A DNA stretch of 64,000 nucleotides from Coenobita brevimanus (GCA_032717465.1 CM064658.1:6798001-6862000), one strand, 5' to 3'; numbered from the stretch's first letter, positions 23,684 through 35,443 are shown. Notes: generated from the letters alone by a model not told the origin. Numbers and translations: made by a program.

Positions 23684-24819
23684 ATGGCAGAGGGCCCCAG
23701 AGGGTCCAATACCTGCCCAGGACCCCAACCAAATGGGCAGATATGCGTGGCCATGTGCAATGTGAGAGGTGTGAATGAAGAGAGCAAGAGCGTGGAAGTG
23801 GTGAATGTGTTCAAGAGTGCGAGATATGCCGTGATGGCATTGTGTGAAACGATGATGAAAGGGTGTGAAGTGGAGGAGTGGGAGGGTGTGAAATGTGTAA
23901 GATCAGGCATGAATGGGCGAGGAAGATGCAAGGAAGGAGTTGCTTTGTTGATGAATAAGGTGTGGCAGAGTGGAATGACAGACTACAAATGTGTCAGCTC
24001 GAGGTGTATATACTGTATATCAAGTTCAAGTTTGAGAAGGTGAAAGTTGCGGTCATTTTAGCGTATGCACCGTGTGAGGACAGGAGTGAGACAGAGAAAG
24101 ACAGGTTTTGGGACGAGCTCGATGAAGCAGTGGGAGAAATGTCCAGGAGCTATAAAGTGATCGTAATGGGTGATATGAATGGAGGAGTAGGCACTGGTCC
24201 TGAGGATAATGTAACTGGTTGTTATGGAGTACCAGGAGGAAATGATAACGAGAAGCGACTGAAGGATATGTGTCAGGAGAGGAGGTTGTGCATTTGTAAC
24301 TCGTATTTCAGGCACAAAGATCCACATAAATATACATGGTACAGAAGGAACGGGGATCGTGCTGAAAGAAGCCTGATTGATTACGTGCTCAAAGAGAGGT
24401 CGATGCTGGGAATGATTGCTGGTACGAGGGTTGTGAGAGGACGATGTGGAGTTCTGTCAGATCATATGACTGTGGTAAGCAAGATCAAGCTGAAAGGAGT
24501 GACGTGGATCAGGAGAGAGAGCAGTCAGGGAGAAAGACTGAAAGTTGAGAAATTGAGGATCAAAGAAATGGCAGATGATTACAGGACCAAAGAAGAGGAG
24601 TTAGAATCAGTGAATTGGAATGAAATGGATCTGGACAGCCTGTGGAATGCATACAGGGATTGCTTAGTTAGGAATGCTAAAGCAGTGTGTGGTGTGGCAA
24701 GAGTAACAACAAAGAAGAAAGATACGGCATGGTGGGATGATGAGGTTAAGAAAGCAGCGGAGGAAAAGAGGAAGAGGTGGCTAAAGTGGTTACAGAACAG
24801 GAGTTCTGTTGAAATATGA
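23684..24819 (+). pseudogene. RTE-type APE endonuclease remnant, copy 3
   Basis: It is the same protein as at 8036-9171. The shared frameshift lies near 24020. After it, 285 codons (23962-24819) stay open and carry VMGDMNGGVG and VLSDHMTVV. The terminal TGA is shared with copy 2. Confidence 0.85.
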
Positions 24820-25178
24820 AATGAATATATTGAGAGCAAGAAGCATGTAAAGAGACAAGTGAAGAGGAAAAAGCAGGTAAACGATGATCTAGGAAGAAAA
24901 ATGAATGCAGACTACTCTGAAAATAGAAAGTTATTCTGGAAAGAGGTGTGGAAATGTAGAAGTGACGGCAGAAAGTAATGCCATAGTGTGAAGGATGAAG
25001 GTGGTAGATTATTAACCCATGGGGCTAAAGTAAGGACAAGATAGAAATAATATTTTGAAAGCCTGATGAATAGGAAAAGAGAGAGCAGAGCGGCTGTAAA
25101 CATGACTGGTTTGGGGGGGGGGGGTGCAGAGAAGGAATGTAGTGCCAGGAGGAGTGACACTGGCACAGGTGAAGTGCT

Positions 25179-26754
25179 GTGAAGCGGCTGAAAAATGGGA
25201 AAGCTCCTGGGGTTGATGAGGTGTATGCAGAGATGCTTAAGTGTAGTAGAGAGAGTGGAATGACGTGCTTGTTGGAGATATGTAAGAAGGCATGGATGAC
25301 TAAAACTGTGCCTGCAGAGTGGAAAAAGGCTGTGACTGTACCCCTGTACAAAAATAAAGGTAAGCGAAGTGAGTGCAAGAATTATCGTGGTATATGTTTA
25401 TTGTGTGTGGTAGGGAAGGTATATGGAAGAATACTGTAGAGAAAGTATGAGAGATATCAGAAGTCCTAGTGTGTGATGAACACGGTGACTTTAGGAGTGG
25501 CAGAGGATGTGTGGATCAAATATTTGCAGTGAGACAGATAGCAGAGAAGGCTTGTGAGAAGGACCATAAAGTGTGTATGGAATTCATGCATCTGGGAAAA
25601 GCATTCGACAAAGTGGACAGGAAAGGATTGTGGAAAGTTTGCGCATGTACGGTATAAATGGTAAGCTGCTAGGTGCAGTCAAGAGTTTTTATGATGGTAG
25701 TGAAGCATGTGTAAGGGCTAATGGGCATCTAAGTGAATAGTTCATGATCGGTGTGGGCGTGCGACAAGGTTGTGTGATGTCCCGATGGTTGTTCAATATA
25801 TATGGATGAGGTGATGAGAGAAGTAAAAACACGAGTAATGGAGAGACGCATGACGTTGGTAATGAATGGTGATGGACCGAATATCTCAAATCTGTTGTAT
25901 GCTGATGATGCAGTACTACTTGCAAATACCGGAAAGGAAGTTGGTAGACTAGTGCCGAGTTTTGTTGATCTCTGTGAGTGTCGTGCCTTGAGAGTAAATG
26001 TAGAAGAGTAAAGAAATGGTTATTCAGAGAGGAAGTGACTCCCAGTGCGAAGTTACAGTGAACGGAGAGAGACTGGAAATGGTGAGAGAGTTCAAATACC
26101 TGGGTACAGTGATGGAAAAGAGAGGAAAATGTGCAAAAAAAGTGGAAAGTAGAGTGACACAAGGAAGAAAAGTAGCTGGTGCAATGAAGACCTTGATAAA
26201 AAAACAGAGGCTTGAATGTTGCAGCTGCACGAGGCTTCCATGAAGGAGTGTTAATGCCAACTTTAACATACGGTTGCGAGACTATGGTGCGGTATGAAAA
26301 TCAAAAGTCGAGACTGCTGAGGAATGTATGTGGAGTACAGGGAGTGGATAGGATACGAAATAATGTGATTCATGAAAGATGTGGAGTGAGGAAGTCTGTG
26401 GACACCTGAATCGAAGAGAGTGTACTGAGATGGTATGGTCATGTGGAGAGAATGGATACCAACAGAGTGGTGAAAAAGGTCTCTCTGAGCGAATTTGAAG
26501 GAGGGAGGAGACGAGGCAGGCCAAGGAGAAGGTGGAGAGATGTGGTGGATGAGAGTGTGAGGAAGAGAGGTTTGGAAGTCGGTGAGGCTAGGGAACTGAC
26601 AAGAGATCAAGCTGCCTGGATAAATATTGTGAGGAGAAGTGCACGATCAGGGATTTGGCACCCTTTTTTAACGTGGCAGCGTCCGGATTTACTCTATCGG
26701 ATACGTTTATGTGAAGCTACAGAACATGGTGAATGTTTTTGGCGTATCCGATAG
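25179..26754 (+). pseudogene. RTE-type reverse transcriptase remnant, copy 3
   Basis: This has the same broken pieces as copies 1 and 2. The N-terminal block reads GKAPGVDEVYAEML, closer to the usual GKAPGxDxV motif than GRKAAGVDE of the other copies. Confidence 0.85.
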
Positions 26755-27458
26755 AGCCAGGACTCCGGGGGCTTGAATGTTGAGTGAATGAGTGAATGGA
26801 CTGGGCAAATTTGGGCTGTCTGGACATTGCTACTCTTCACCCTGCCCTGGGGTAGGAAAGGAGGTCCGGATGATGATGATGATGATTATTATTAATATCA
26901 TTATTATTATCATCATGATTGTTCTTAATTTTATTTATTATTAAAGGAAGATGGTAATGATGATGATGATGATGAACATGATAATGATGAGCGAGTGAAT
27001 GAATGTGTGGCTCATTCCATTGGTAATAATGTTGATTAGTTCATTCCCTTTTTATTTTTTTTTCCGGTACCCTACTTCACTCTACTGTTGGATAAGAAAA
27101 AGACGTTGAGATGATGATGATGATGGTGCTGATGATTTAACAGCAAAAACAAACATAACTTACGACAGTTGGTTATATAGGTACGAGTCTATGAATCCCA
27201 CCGTAGGACTACTGGCAGGACTCATAGTACAATTATTTTATTTGATAGCGTAGTTTTGTTGCAGCAGTCTTTTTTTTTTTTTTTTTTTTTTTATAGGACG
27301 GGTGTGTAAGGGTTTGCGTCTGCGGGGTGGTTGGTGTGTATAGGCTGCGTTCCTTTCTTTTCTTTTTTTTTTTTTTTTGTTATAAAAAATATTGCTTTTA
27401 ACTGACATTTAATTTTTGTTCCTGTAGCGTTGCTTCTTTTCTTTTATTGGTGGTTTTA

Positions 27459-27851
27459 GACAGAGACCACACAAGGGTTTGTATCTGGATGGCTGGGGTT
27501 TGTTGGGTTACGATGTTAGCTTAGACTCAGTTAAGGAAATATCTGGCCTTTTTTTCGTGTCAGTTTGGTACAGAGACGGCAAAAGGGTTTACACTGACAG
27601 ATGGTTGGGGTTTGTTGTTCTACGATTTCAAGTTAGACTCGGCCATAAAAAATACTTGGCCATTTTTCGTGTAAGTTTGGTACACAAACGGCAAATGGAT
27701 CTATTCTTACCGATGGTTGGGGTTTGTTGTTGTAGGATTTCAGGTTAGACTGATGCAGAAATATCTGGCCTTTTTTCGTGTCAGTTTGGTACAGAGACGG
27801 AAAAGTATGGACAGGTGTTTGGTGGTTAACACTGAAATCCAAGTAAGTCAA
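27459..27851. repeat. ~110-bp tandem repeat, ~3.5 units, copy 3
   Basis: This is the same array in the third unit, with a few substitutions and a 1-nt A-run difference near 27650. It ends at the stop codon of the pseudokinase gene at 27852. Confidence 0.8.
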
Positions 27852-29696
27852 TCACAAAAGTATTACTTTTGTTCGTCCATCGATTTTGTTCCAACGAATG
27901 CGCTTTTTCTTCTTGCGTGGCGGGTCAGACCACAGGGGTGGAGTAGGAGGCATGTCCGCGTTCCTGCGCAACTTGTCGATGATCCACTTTTTCAGTTTCC
28001 ATACCGAGTATTCCACGTCCTTGGGACGAGTCTTTAGAAAGGCGGTCAGTTCCTCATACACTGTTTGGGCGCTGACTGTGTTTTGCACTTCTTTAAGCCA
28101 GTCTAGGAAAAGTCTGTACTTCTTATTGCAGTACAGATTAAGCAGACTTCCTGTGAGGGACAGGATGTCTGCTATATCTCGAGCTTTTTCTCTTGCGGCC
28201 TGTTCAGGGGGGAGTGAGGCGAGATTAACACAGCGACCAAAACCCAGCAGACGTACATTGTTACTTTTGTGTTTTTCACAAATAATAGTTTTACGGGATA
28301 GGTTGTGAAATGCGAATCCGCTCTGATGGAGACAATGAATGTGTTTGGTGGCCTTGGTTATAACTTTGACTGCATGAATGTTTGAATATAGACTTAGGAA
28401 TACACCTTTTCCGCCCCAGGAATCCCTGAAGACTAAACACCGGGGTTCTTCATCGATTACTCCCAGAAGATGCGGTACACCTGGGAGCCCACGAAGCCGG
28501 CACAGCATCCGACCCTCGTGTTCACCACCCCACCGGGTGACCACAACATTAGTTGCCTCCTGACCACAGTACAGCACACACTGATGAATACCGCGATACA
28601 TCGTATTGGTGTCGACTTTGGTGTGACCCAGGGTGACGCCCAGGATATTCCATTTACACCACAACTGCTCCCACCGAAAGCAAGCAACAGAAGAGCAGGG
28701 TTGTGTGTCCAATGGGAGCAGCGTACCCGCACTGTCCTCTACTATATCAATGTTTTCCGCCTACTGGTCCTCATTTTTTGCCTCCTGGTCCACACTGTCT
28801 GTTTCCCGCTCCATGCTTTCTTCCTCTTGGTCCACAATGTCTCTCTCCTGGTCCTCTTTTTCTTCCTCCTGGTCTCCATTTTCTGTCACAGAGACTTCGC
28901 TTTCTCTCTCATGATCATCATCTGTCTCACAGTCCTCCCTTTCCTGCTCATGGTACCTTTCTATCTCACACCTCTCACCTTTCATCACTTCATGCCCCTT
29001 GTCGTCTCTGGCCTCTTCTGAAACATTTTCACCTGCCTCTGAAGCATCGCTCTCCCCCTCATCTTTTCTGCCAGAGTCATGTGACACTTGATCTGTCCAG
29101 TCCTCTCTCTCCCTATCTTGCTGCCCTAGTCCTGTGTCTCCCAATTCTACACGAGGTTCAGGCCGTGTGTTGGAATGGTTCTCTGCAGCTGACATGAGGA
29201 GGAGCCAAACTGGAAATAATGCACACATGAAAGCACGAGCCCAGAAGTGTGTCGGAAGCGGTGCCAGCGGTGCACCAGTCCGATAGAGGTGAAACATCTC
29301 CTGGAATCTTACAGGGAGCACCAATATTGATCCCAGGACTGGATTGCGATGAGCAGGAGTGGGAGTGGGGAACGGTGTGGTTGGAGCAAGATGAGATAAG
29401 ACTGGGATCCCATGAAACCAGGAAAGCCATGGGTGCTCCTGCTGTGTCTTTCTTACTAGCGACTCCCGGACAAACTCATGTAACTCCCTCTCCAACCAGA
29501 CTGCTGTGTATATGCACCACACAATCGCTATTCCCACCAACAGTGCCCGAAACGCGCCACTTTTGCTGCATCGGCTGCGAGTGTGTGTGGTAGTTTTGGC
29601 TGTGCGTAGTGAAATTAGCTGTCGAATCTACCGCTGATACGCCGCCTTGATTTTAGTGAGGCTGACCCCATCACCTACGCTCTCTGGGAAGTTCAT
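27852..29696 (-). pseudogene. Membrane-anchored pseudokinase-like gene, copy 3 (best preserved; two in-frame TAGs)
   Basis: From the ATG at 29696-29694 to the stop at 27852, 615 codons lie in one frame, broken only by TAG at codon 23 (29630-29628) and TAG at codon 312 (28763-28761). Seen in order: a hydrophobic segment at codons ~51-68 (ALLVGIAIVWCIYTAVWL), a second at ~153-171, an acidic low-complexity stretch at ~175-311 rich in D/E/Q, a protein-kinase-like domain at ~340-560, and a basic tail (RKKKKRIRW). The kinase-like part has an EHEGRMLCRLRGLPGVPHLLGV helix-C-like region. The catalytic HRD is replaced by FHN (codons ~463-465) and DFG by GFG (~485-487), so phosphotransfer is unlikely. 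No intron is needed. It could be a pseudogene, a readthrough gene, or two genes split at the second TAG. I cannot assign a cellular function. Confidence 0.7.
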
Positions 29697-30354
29697 TGTG
29701 TCGCAAATACTAAACGAACCACTTATACCGAAAGAACAGAAACCACCTGAGAACAAATGACTAAAATATGAATAAATTATGTATCAATAATTCCAATTAC
29801 AAATCCTTAAAATATTAATAATCAGCAACTAATCGCTCAAATGCAAATCTCTTGAGTTACAACCAACAAAGTGAATAACACAGATATGAATCAACGAATC
29901 ACTGATATGTAAACTGCAAAACTGTTAACTCAAGAAGCATTAATGATTTCCTTTGAGGAATGAAGAGTTACGAGTGACGTGTTTTAAGTTGCGTGACTTT
30001 GTAGGTAAAGTGAAACTGGAGGGAAAAGTGATTGGAAAGTGGGTAGGTAAGTAGGGGGGCGGGTAGATACAGAGGTGGGTAGGCAGGTAGATGATGTGGA
30101 GTAGGGAGGAAGGCAGAGAAATAGATAAGTGGGTAGGTATGTAGGTAGGTAGACAGGTAGGTAGGTAGACAGGTAGGTAGGTAAACAGACTATAGCAATG
30201 ATGATGACTAGTGATGATAAAAGTGGACTGAAAAGAATTGTGATGATGATATACAGTAGGTGATGGTGATGATGGTAGTAATGATGATAAAGATGGTGAT
30301 GACTGGTAACCAAAGTGATGATAGCAATAACGATAATGGCGATAATTGTAAAGG

Positions 30355-30650
30355 TAGTAATGATGACTGATGATAGTTGTAAAGATAGTAATGATGACTG
30401 ATGATAGTTATAAAGATAGTAATGATGACTGATGATAGTTATAAAGATAGTAATGATGACTGATGATAGTTATAAAGATAGTAATGATGACTGATGATAG
30501 TTATAAAGATAGTAATGATGACTGATGATAGTTATAAAGATAATAATGATAACTGATGATAGTTATAATGATAGTAATGATGAATGATGATAGTTAGTGA
30601 TAGTGATGATGACATGATGGTTATAAAGATAGTAATGATGACTGATGATA
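30355..30650. repeat. 31-bp VNTR, ~6 units, copy 3
   Basis: It has the same 31-bp unit, with about 6 regular units to ~30541. It is the shortest of the three arrays. Confidence 0.88.
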
Positions 30651-30967
30651 AAGATGGTGATAACTGATAACCAGAGTGATCATAGTAATGATGATTATGA
30701 TGATAGTTATAGTGATGATAAAGATAATGATGACAGTGTTTGTAGTAGTGATATAATGAAGATAATGGTAGCGATGCTGATGATGAAAATAGTGATATTG
30801 TTGATGGTTGAACTTCCATACCTCACATTCTCACACACTCATTTGCCATACCTCTGCACCTCCTTGGCCTACTACACTTCGATATGAGGCCCTAAACTCC
30901 CTCCCAATCCCCCGAAAGGAGGATGGTGGACTGCAGGAATAGGGCAACTTCAGTCTGTAGTCCATTA

Positions 30968-31657
30968 AGGCCCCGTCACACGATCAATGAGCAAGTGTGG
31001 TGGCCAAGCACGCTTCACAGCAGTTTCGAAGCATGGTGACGAAGCAAGATAGAAAGCGTGGTTCAGCATCAAAACTGTTCACATGTTTACTGACTCCCCT
31101 GCGCTCAGCGCTCTGTTCAGTGTGTGGGAGGTGTGGGAGAGACGTTTGCGCCCTGTTTGTCCCACGGCTTTATTATGTCCAGAGTGCACCTGCTATTATT
31201 TTTCTGGATATGTTTCAGTAGTTTGATATAAGTGTCAGTTCTCGCATTTCTGTTCTAGAATGCTTCACTTTTCACCTGCCACAAACAGGAAAGCTCCTAT
31301 ACTTCTCAATTAGATGTAATGTTCCAGTCAAAAGGAAGATTCGTGGTACATGTAGAGGTATTTTGTGGCTCCAATGTGGGTAGGCTAGGGGCGGCGACGG
31401 ACTCCATCCTATGATCTTTGGTGGCTACCGGCGCGGGGGCTGTGGACACGCATTGGGTTGTCACACGAGCAGTGGGCAAGTGTGGTGGCCGAGCAAGGTG
31501 CCGAAGAGCGTGGTTCAGCTAGAGTTTTGGGTCGTTGACGAACCTGCTCGAGCAAGGATGGTGCTTCAGTTCTGCACGTCTACACGATCATTTTCCATGC
31601 ATTCTCCGCGCCCATGCTGAATCACCACACTTGCCCACTGATCGTGTGACGGGGCCT
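30968..31657. mobile_element. MITE with terminal inverted repeats, copy 3
   Basis: The same element is slightly shortened by small internal deletions around 31490-31615. Both inverted ends and flanking TTA are kept. Confidence 0.8.
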
Positions 31658-31984
31658 TTAGGTTCACGTTCAGATGAGTGTGGGGCCAAAACTCTTTCCC
31701 ATATAATTCCACACTCTTGACCCACCACACCTCCGCCCACCTTCAGACTCACTACCTGTCTCAGCTCCCTCAAGTACTTCCCTATCCCCCAAAAGCAGGA
31801 TGGTGTACTGCAGAAGGCCAATTTAAGGCTGCAGTCCACTGGCTTCTCATTTCAAATGAGCCTGGGGCCACAACAACGGCTACAACACCCCTACATACAT
31901 TCACTCACCATCTAACCATACCATCTAAGCACACACTCTTTCTACCCTATATTTAACTTTCTCATGTTGGGGACAACTCTAGAA

Positions 31985-32285
31985 TTCTGTGCTGGCTTTC
32001 ACCAGACGTTAATTTCTACTAATATTTCCTCTTTCCATAATTAACTAAGGTAGCAGTAGTAGTTGTAGCTGCTTGTTCATCTCAGTCATGAACCCCGTGG
32101 ACTGTAGGCTGATGCTGCCCTTCTCCCGCAGTCCACCATCCTCCTTCCATGGGACGGGGGCCACCTGAGGGACATCCGTCAAACCGAGCAGTGCAGCCGC
32201 CTGCTAACATTGATGCCACCACTTGTAGGCACCATCCTCCTATCATGGGATTGGTAGGGAGTGTAGGAACGTTTTTATATAGGGG
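31985..32285. repeat. Old repeat, inverted relative to 61640-61945
   Basis: The stretch with GGTAGCAGTAGTAGTTGTAG, GTCCACCATCCTCC, GACATCCGTCAAACCG and GGCACCATCCTCCTATCATG reappears as its inverse complement at 61640-61945 with moderate divergence. It lies at the end of unit copy 3. Confidence 0.8.
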
Positions 32286-32382
32286 GTCCAGTGGTCAGCG
32301 CCGTACCTCGTGTGTCTGCAAGGCCTTCCCGTACCGGCCACCCGGGGACACGCCAGGTAGCAGTGGGATCCTGCATGCCCCT

Positions 32383-32385
<3 letters not shown>

Positions 32386-32458
<73 letters not shown>
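32386..32458. repeat. (AT)n microsatellite, ~36 units
   Basis: Uninterrupted TA repeats. Apparent tyrosine/isoleucine frames across it are artefacts. Confidence 0.98.
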
Positions 32459-32463
<5 letters not shown>

Positions 32464-32875
32464 ATTTATTAAAAATACTCTTCATTTGAAATCGAGGCAG
32501 CACCGCAGGAGGCGCTACTATTGGGGCATTCTACCGAATCCACCCTTCCTTCTCTGATGGGGCCACCACGTCTCCCCGGGCCAGTACCTGTGTGGAGGGT
32601 AACGCCTCTGACAGCACGTGTTCACAGGAGTCGGTGATCTTGGACTTCTCTAAACTTTGGGAATTCTATTTGTGTATTATGTCTCAAGGTGAACCAGGTC
32701 ATCCCTCTATGGGTAACAGTACCTGCAGGACACTGCCGCAGGAGCTGATAAGAGACCCCAGCCATCTTCCTGTTTACACCATGGCAGGGGATCGGTCAAA
32801 GTGCTGGCCACTGGGAACCTCACACCGGGCCACCTGAGTCTTAATTTAGCTCCTCGCTAGCCTCTTTCTCGGGGG
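32459..32875. other. Non-coding or degraded repeat; no gene recognised
   Basis: Mixed-composition sequence contains an 81-codon open frame (32592-32837) without recognisable domain. Phrases such as CCACCACGTCTCCCCGGGCC suggest a degraded transposon leader, but I cannot name it. Confidence 0.3.
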
Positions 32876-33430
32876 GTTCAGCTCCTTGGGATTTGTCCGA
32901 CATTAATAGAGATACAAATAGATAAAACAGATCGATATGGACAGCTAGAATGTCTCATACGGATAGACAGGAAGCCAACCAGAGACAAACTACGAAAAAT
33001 AAAATGAGTAATAGATATGAATAGACAGACGACAGACAGGTAAAAGTGACGGACTGACTTATACAGAGACAGAGGACGCCAACTCAGAGGCAGACGAGAT
33101 AGATGAAACACAGACAGATAAATATATAAATAGACATAGAAATACAAACAGATATACTGCTAGGTAGATAGAACAATGGGACCACGATAGGCAGAAGAGA
33201 TAGTATCAGACAGAAAGATGGAAACTTAAACATAAAAGCAGACAGAAACACACACACACACACACACCCACGTAGACAGACAGAAAGAGGAAAACTTTGA
33301 CATAGACAGAGGGAACTTAGAAATAGACACTAATAGAGAGAACAGTGAACTTCGATAAATAACACAGGGTAGGATGTTAGGGTGGAATATGAAAAATAAA
33401 TAGCCAAGATACGGATGCTACGAAATTATT
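32876..33430. repeat. GATA/CAGA-rich tetranucleotide region with a short (CA)n
   Basis: Irregular AGATAGA, CAGACAGA and ATAGACAG tracts, with (CA)n at 33247-33267. No coding potential seen. Confidence 0.7.
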
Positions 33431-33477
33431 ATGGTACCTAGGACACGGCCGATAGACACAGATGAGATGACAGACAC

Positions 33478-33776
33478 ATTATTATCATTATTATTATTAT
33501 TATTATCTATCGCTATTTTCATCATCATCTTCACCACCGCCAATCTCCCTATCATCATCATCATCATTACCACCATCCCTATCATCATCATGATCATCAC
33601 CACTGTCCCTGATATCATCATCATCATCATCATGGCCGATATCATGATCATCACCAATATCCTATCACCATCACGATCATCATCATCGCCAATATCATCA
33701 TCACCAATATCCCCATCATCATCACCATCACTATCATCGCCAATATCATCATCATCATCATCATCATCATCCAGTT
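33478..33776. repeat. (ATT)n and (ATC)n trinucleotide region
   Basis: ATT repeats at 33480-33510 are followed by ATC/ACC-rich repeats to 33776. Confidence 0.85.
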
Positions 33777-33829
33777 AGGAGTGAGTCATGGGAGCCTGGG
33801 AGTGTTAATATTGCCCCACTCCCATTCCT

Positions 33830-34015
33830 TGCTGAAAAGTGACGCCTTCACGTGGTGGCACTGATATAAGCAGGCGGTGGACCTACCCGGATGTACAAAC
33901 GCCCCTCAAATCCCTCCCTACCCCCCAAGAGGAGGATGGTGGAGTGCAAAGGAAGGGAGATTTCAGCCTGCAGTCCACTGAGTTCAGGTTCAGATAAGCC
34001 AATATATCTACTTCT
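33830..34015 (+). repeat. Family D repeat, uninterrupted copy
   Basis: Starts with ACGCCTTCACGTGGTGGCAC and continues through CCCCCCAAGAGGAGGATGGTG to CAGCCTGCAGTCCACTGAGT and TCAGGTTCAGATAAG. This last part aligns across the point where the MITE and SINE sit in the 9.5-kb units, so it serves as an empty-site reference. Confidence 0.65.
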
Positions 34016-34033
34016 TCCACATAACTGTACCAT

Positions 34034-34298
34034 CTATTATTATTATTATTATTATTATTAATATTATGATGATGATGATGATGATGGTGATGATATTTTT
34101 TTATAAGAAAACAATGAAAAACGTAATTTTAAGTTTTATAACATTTTCTTTAGTACACAATCATGTATAACAAAGAAATTTCATGGATTATTATTATTAT
34201 TATTATTATTACTATTACTATTATTATTATTATTGTAGCAGTAGTAGTTTTTTTCATTCCTTAATCATCTTCTTTCCTCGTTCCTCTCCCCCTTTTCG
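34034..34298. repeat. (TTA)n, (GAT)n and spacer 3' of the protease gene
   Basis: Trinucleotide tracts at 34034-34090 and 34187-34236, with AT-rich spacer between them. No canonical AATAAA was seen on the minus strand just after the protease stop at 34299. Confidence 0.7.
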
Positions 34299-34942
34299 TC
34301 ATTTCACTTCATTCCCTTGTTCCTCTTCTTCCTCTGTCTCATTCCCCTGTTCCTTTATTCTCTGTTTCTCCAGACTGTTTCGTTCCGACCCGTTCCTCAT
34401 TCGCTTCCTGGTTCTACGTTTCGTTCCGCCATTCTTCATTTTCTTTTTCCTCCTCCTACTCTTGCGCATTCTACCCCTCCCTTGATTTTTCGTGTTCCTT
34501 TTGGCGCCATTTTCGTCCGACTGCGCTTTCGTATTCGTCTCCCCTTTCTCTCTCTTTTTACTCTTGCGTATTTTAGTCTTCATTTGTTTTTCTGTTTGAT
34601 TGTCGTCGCCTTTTTCATCCATTAACGCTTTTCTAAACTTCCCTTTCTCGCCCTTTGAATTTTCCCGCCTCCTCGTCGAATCCTCTCCCTTATTTTTCCT
34701 TCTCCTCGTCGTGTTTTCTCCCTTATTTTTCCTCCTCCCTTTCTTCCTCATCGTCCTCCCTTCTCTATACCTCTTCCTCCCCCTCCCGTTCTTCTTCTTC
34801 CTCCTCAGGGCGCCGTATTTCCTCCTATTCTTTCCCTTAACCTTTTTCCTGTGTGGTTTGGGTTCTATGGAGGCGCAGTAGGTGGAAGATCTGGTCTCTT
34901 GAAATATCCAGTCTAGAAATCTTGTCAGTTTTGTATATATGC
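34299..34942 (-). CDS. Protease exon 9: end of catalytic fold and basic tail
   Basis: The acceptor CCCCAACAG lies before GC ATA TAT ACA, restoring [14 protein letters not shown]. The frame then stays open for ~200 codons rich in K, R, E, N and G, with repeated KGExxTRRR-like blocks and an end [13 protein letters not shown]. The sense strand is purine-rich, which by itself lowers the chance of stops, so the true end of the protein needs transcript support. Confidence 0.78.
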
Positions 34943-35042
34943 CTGTTGGGGTTATTATTATTATTATCATTATTATTATTGTTGTTGTTTTGTTGTTGGT
35001 TATTGCTATTATTATTATTATTATTATTATTATTATCATTTA

Positions 35043-35089
<47 letters not shown>

Positions 35090-35391
35090 GTTGTTGTTGT
35101 TATTACTATTAGTTATTATTATTATTATTATTATTATTATCATCATCATCATCTGCTCTCTTGAAAAATCCAGTTACGTCTGTTGTGGTGAGATTACATA
35201 GCATATTATTATTATTATTATTATTATTATTTTAACTAGGCGGATATTCACGTCCTTCTGCAGCCTGTTTCCCGCTGCTCAGTGTCAGAATGAGACAATA
35301 ATACGGCCCTGCATCCTTTCCACAGCACTTCTTCGTGACTAGCCCGATTTTCGAGTATTACCTCGTTATAATTCAGTAATGGATAGACCGT

Positions 35392-35443
<52 letters not shown>

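Larger units (their letters stand above)
9477..25127 (+). repeat. 9.5-kb tandem segmental unit, copy 2 (enlarged by an I-type LINE)
   Basis: This is a direct repeat of copy 1. It is longer because a 6.26-kb LINE occupies 17313-23570, inside the hairpin repeat that precedes the next RTE element. Copy 2 shares with copy 1 the SINE insertion and both frameshifts of the pseudokinase gene, so copies 1 and 2 are closer to each other than to copy 3. Confidence 0.93.
23645..26885 (+). mobile_element. RTE-type non-LTR retrotransposon, copy 3
   Basis: This has the same layout as the element at 7985-11235. The endonuclease frame is longer here (23962-24819) because the TAG of the neighbouring copy is TAC. 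A 1-nt expansion of an A run near 26206 breaks the RT C-terminal frame differently from copies 1 and 2. It is not mobile as it stands. Confidence 0.87.
25128..32057 (+). repeat. 9.5-kb tandem segmental unit, copy 3 (ends early)
   Basis: Homology to copies 1 and 2 runs through the LINE, pseudokinase gene, 31-bp repeats and MITE and stops near 32057, just after a stretch matching 7373-7384. The ~480 bp that follow in copies 1 and 2 are missing. The SINE is absent, the 31-bp array is shortest, and the MITE carries small internal deletions. Confidence 0.9.

Noticed and set aside
27852..32057. Endogenous virus origin of the pseudokinase unit
   Set aside because: No capsid, polymerase or other viral gene accompanies it. 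The neighbours are LINE, MITE, SINE and simple repeats.
33418..35164. Poly-Ile, poly-Met, poly-Tyr and poly-Leu frames, including the isoleucine-rich start of the frame entering protease exon 9
   Set aside because: They arise from ATC and TTA repeats. For exon 9 the real coding part starts after the acceptor at 34943.
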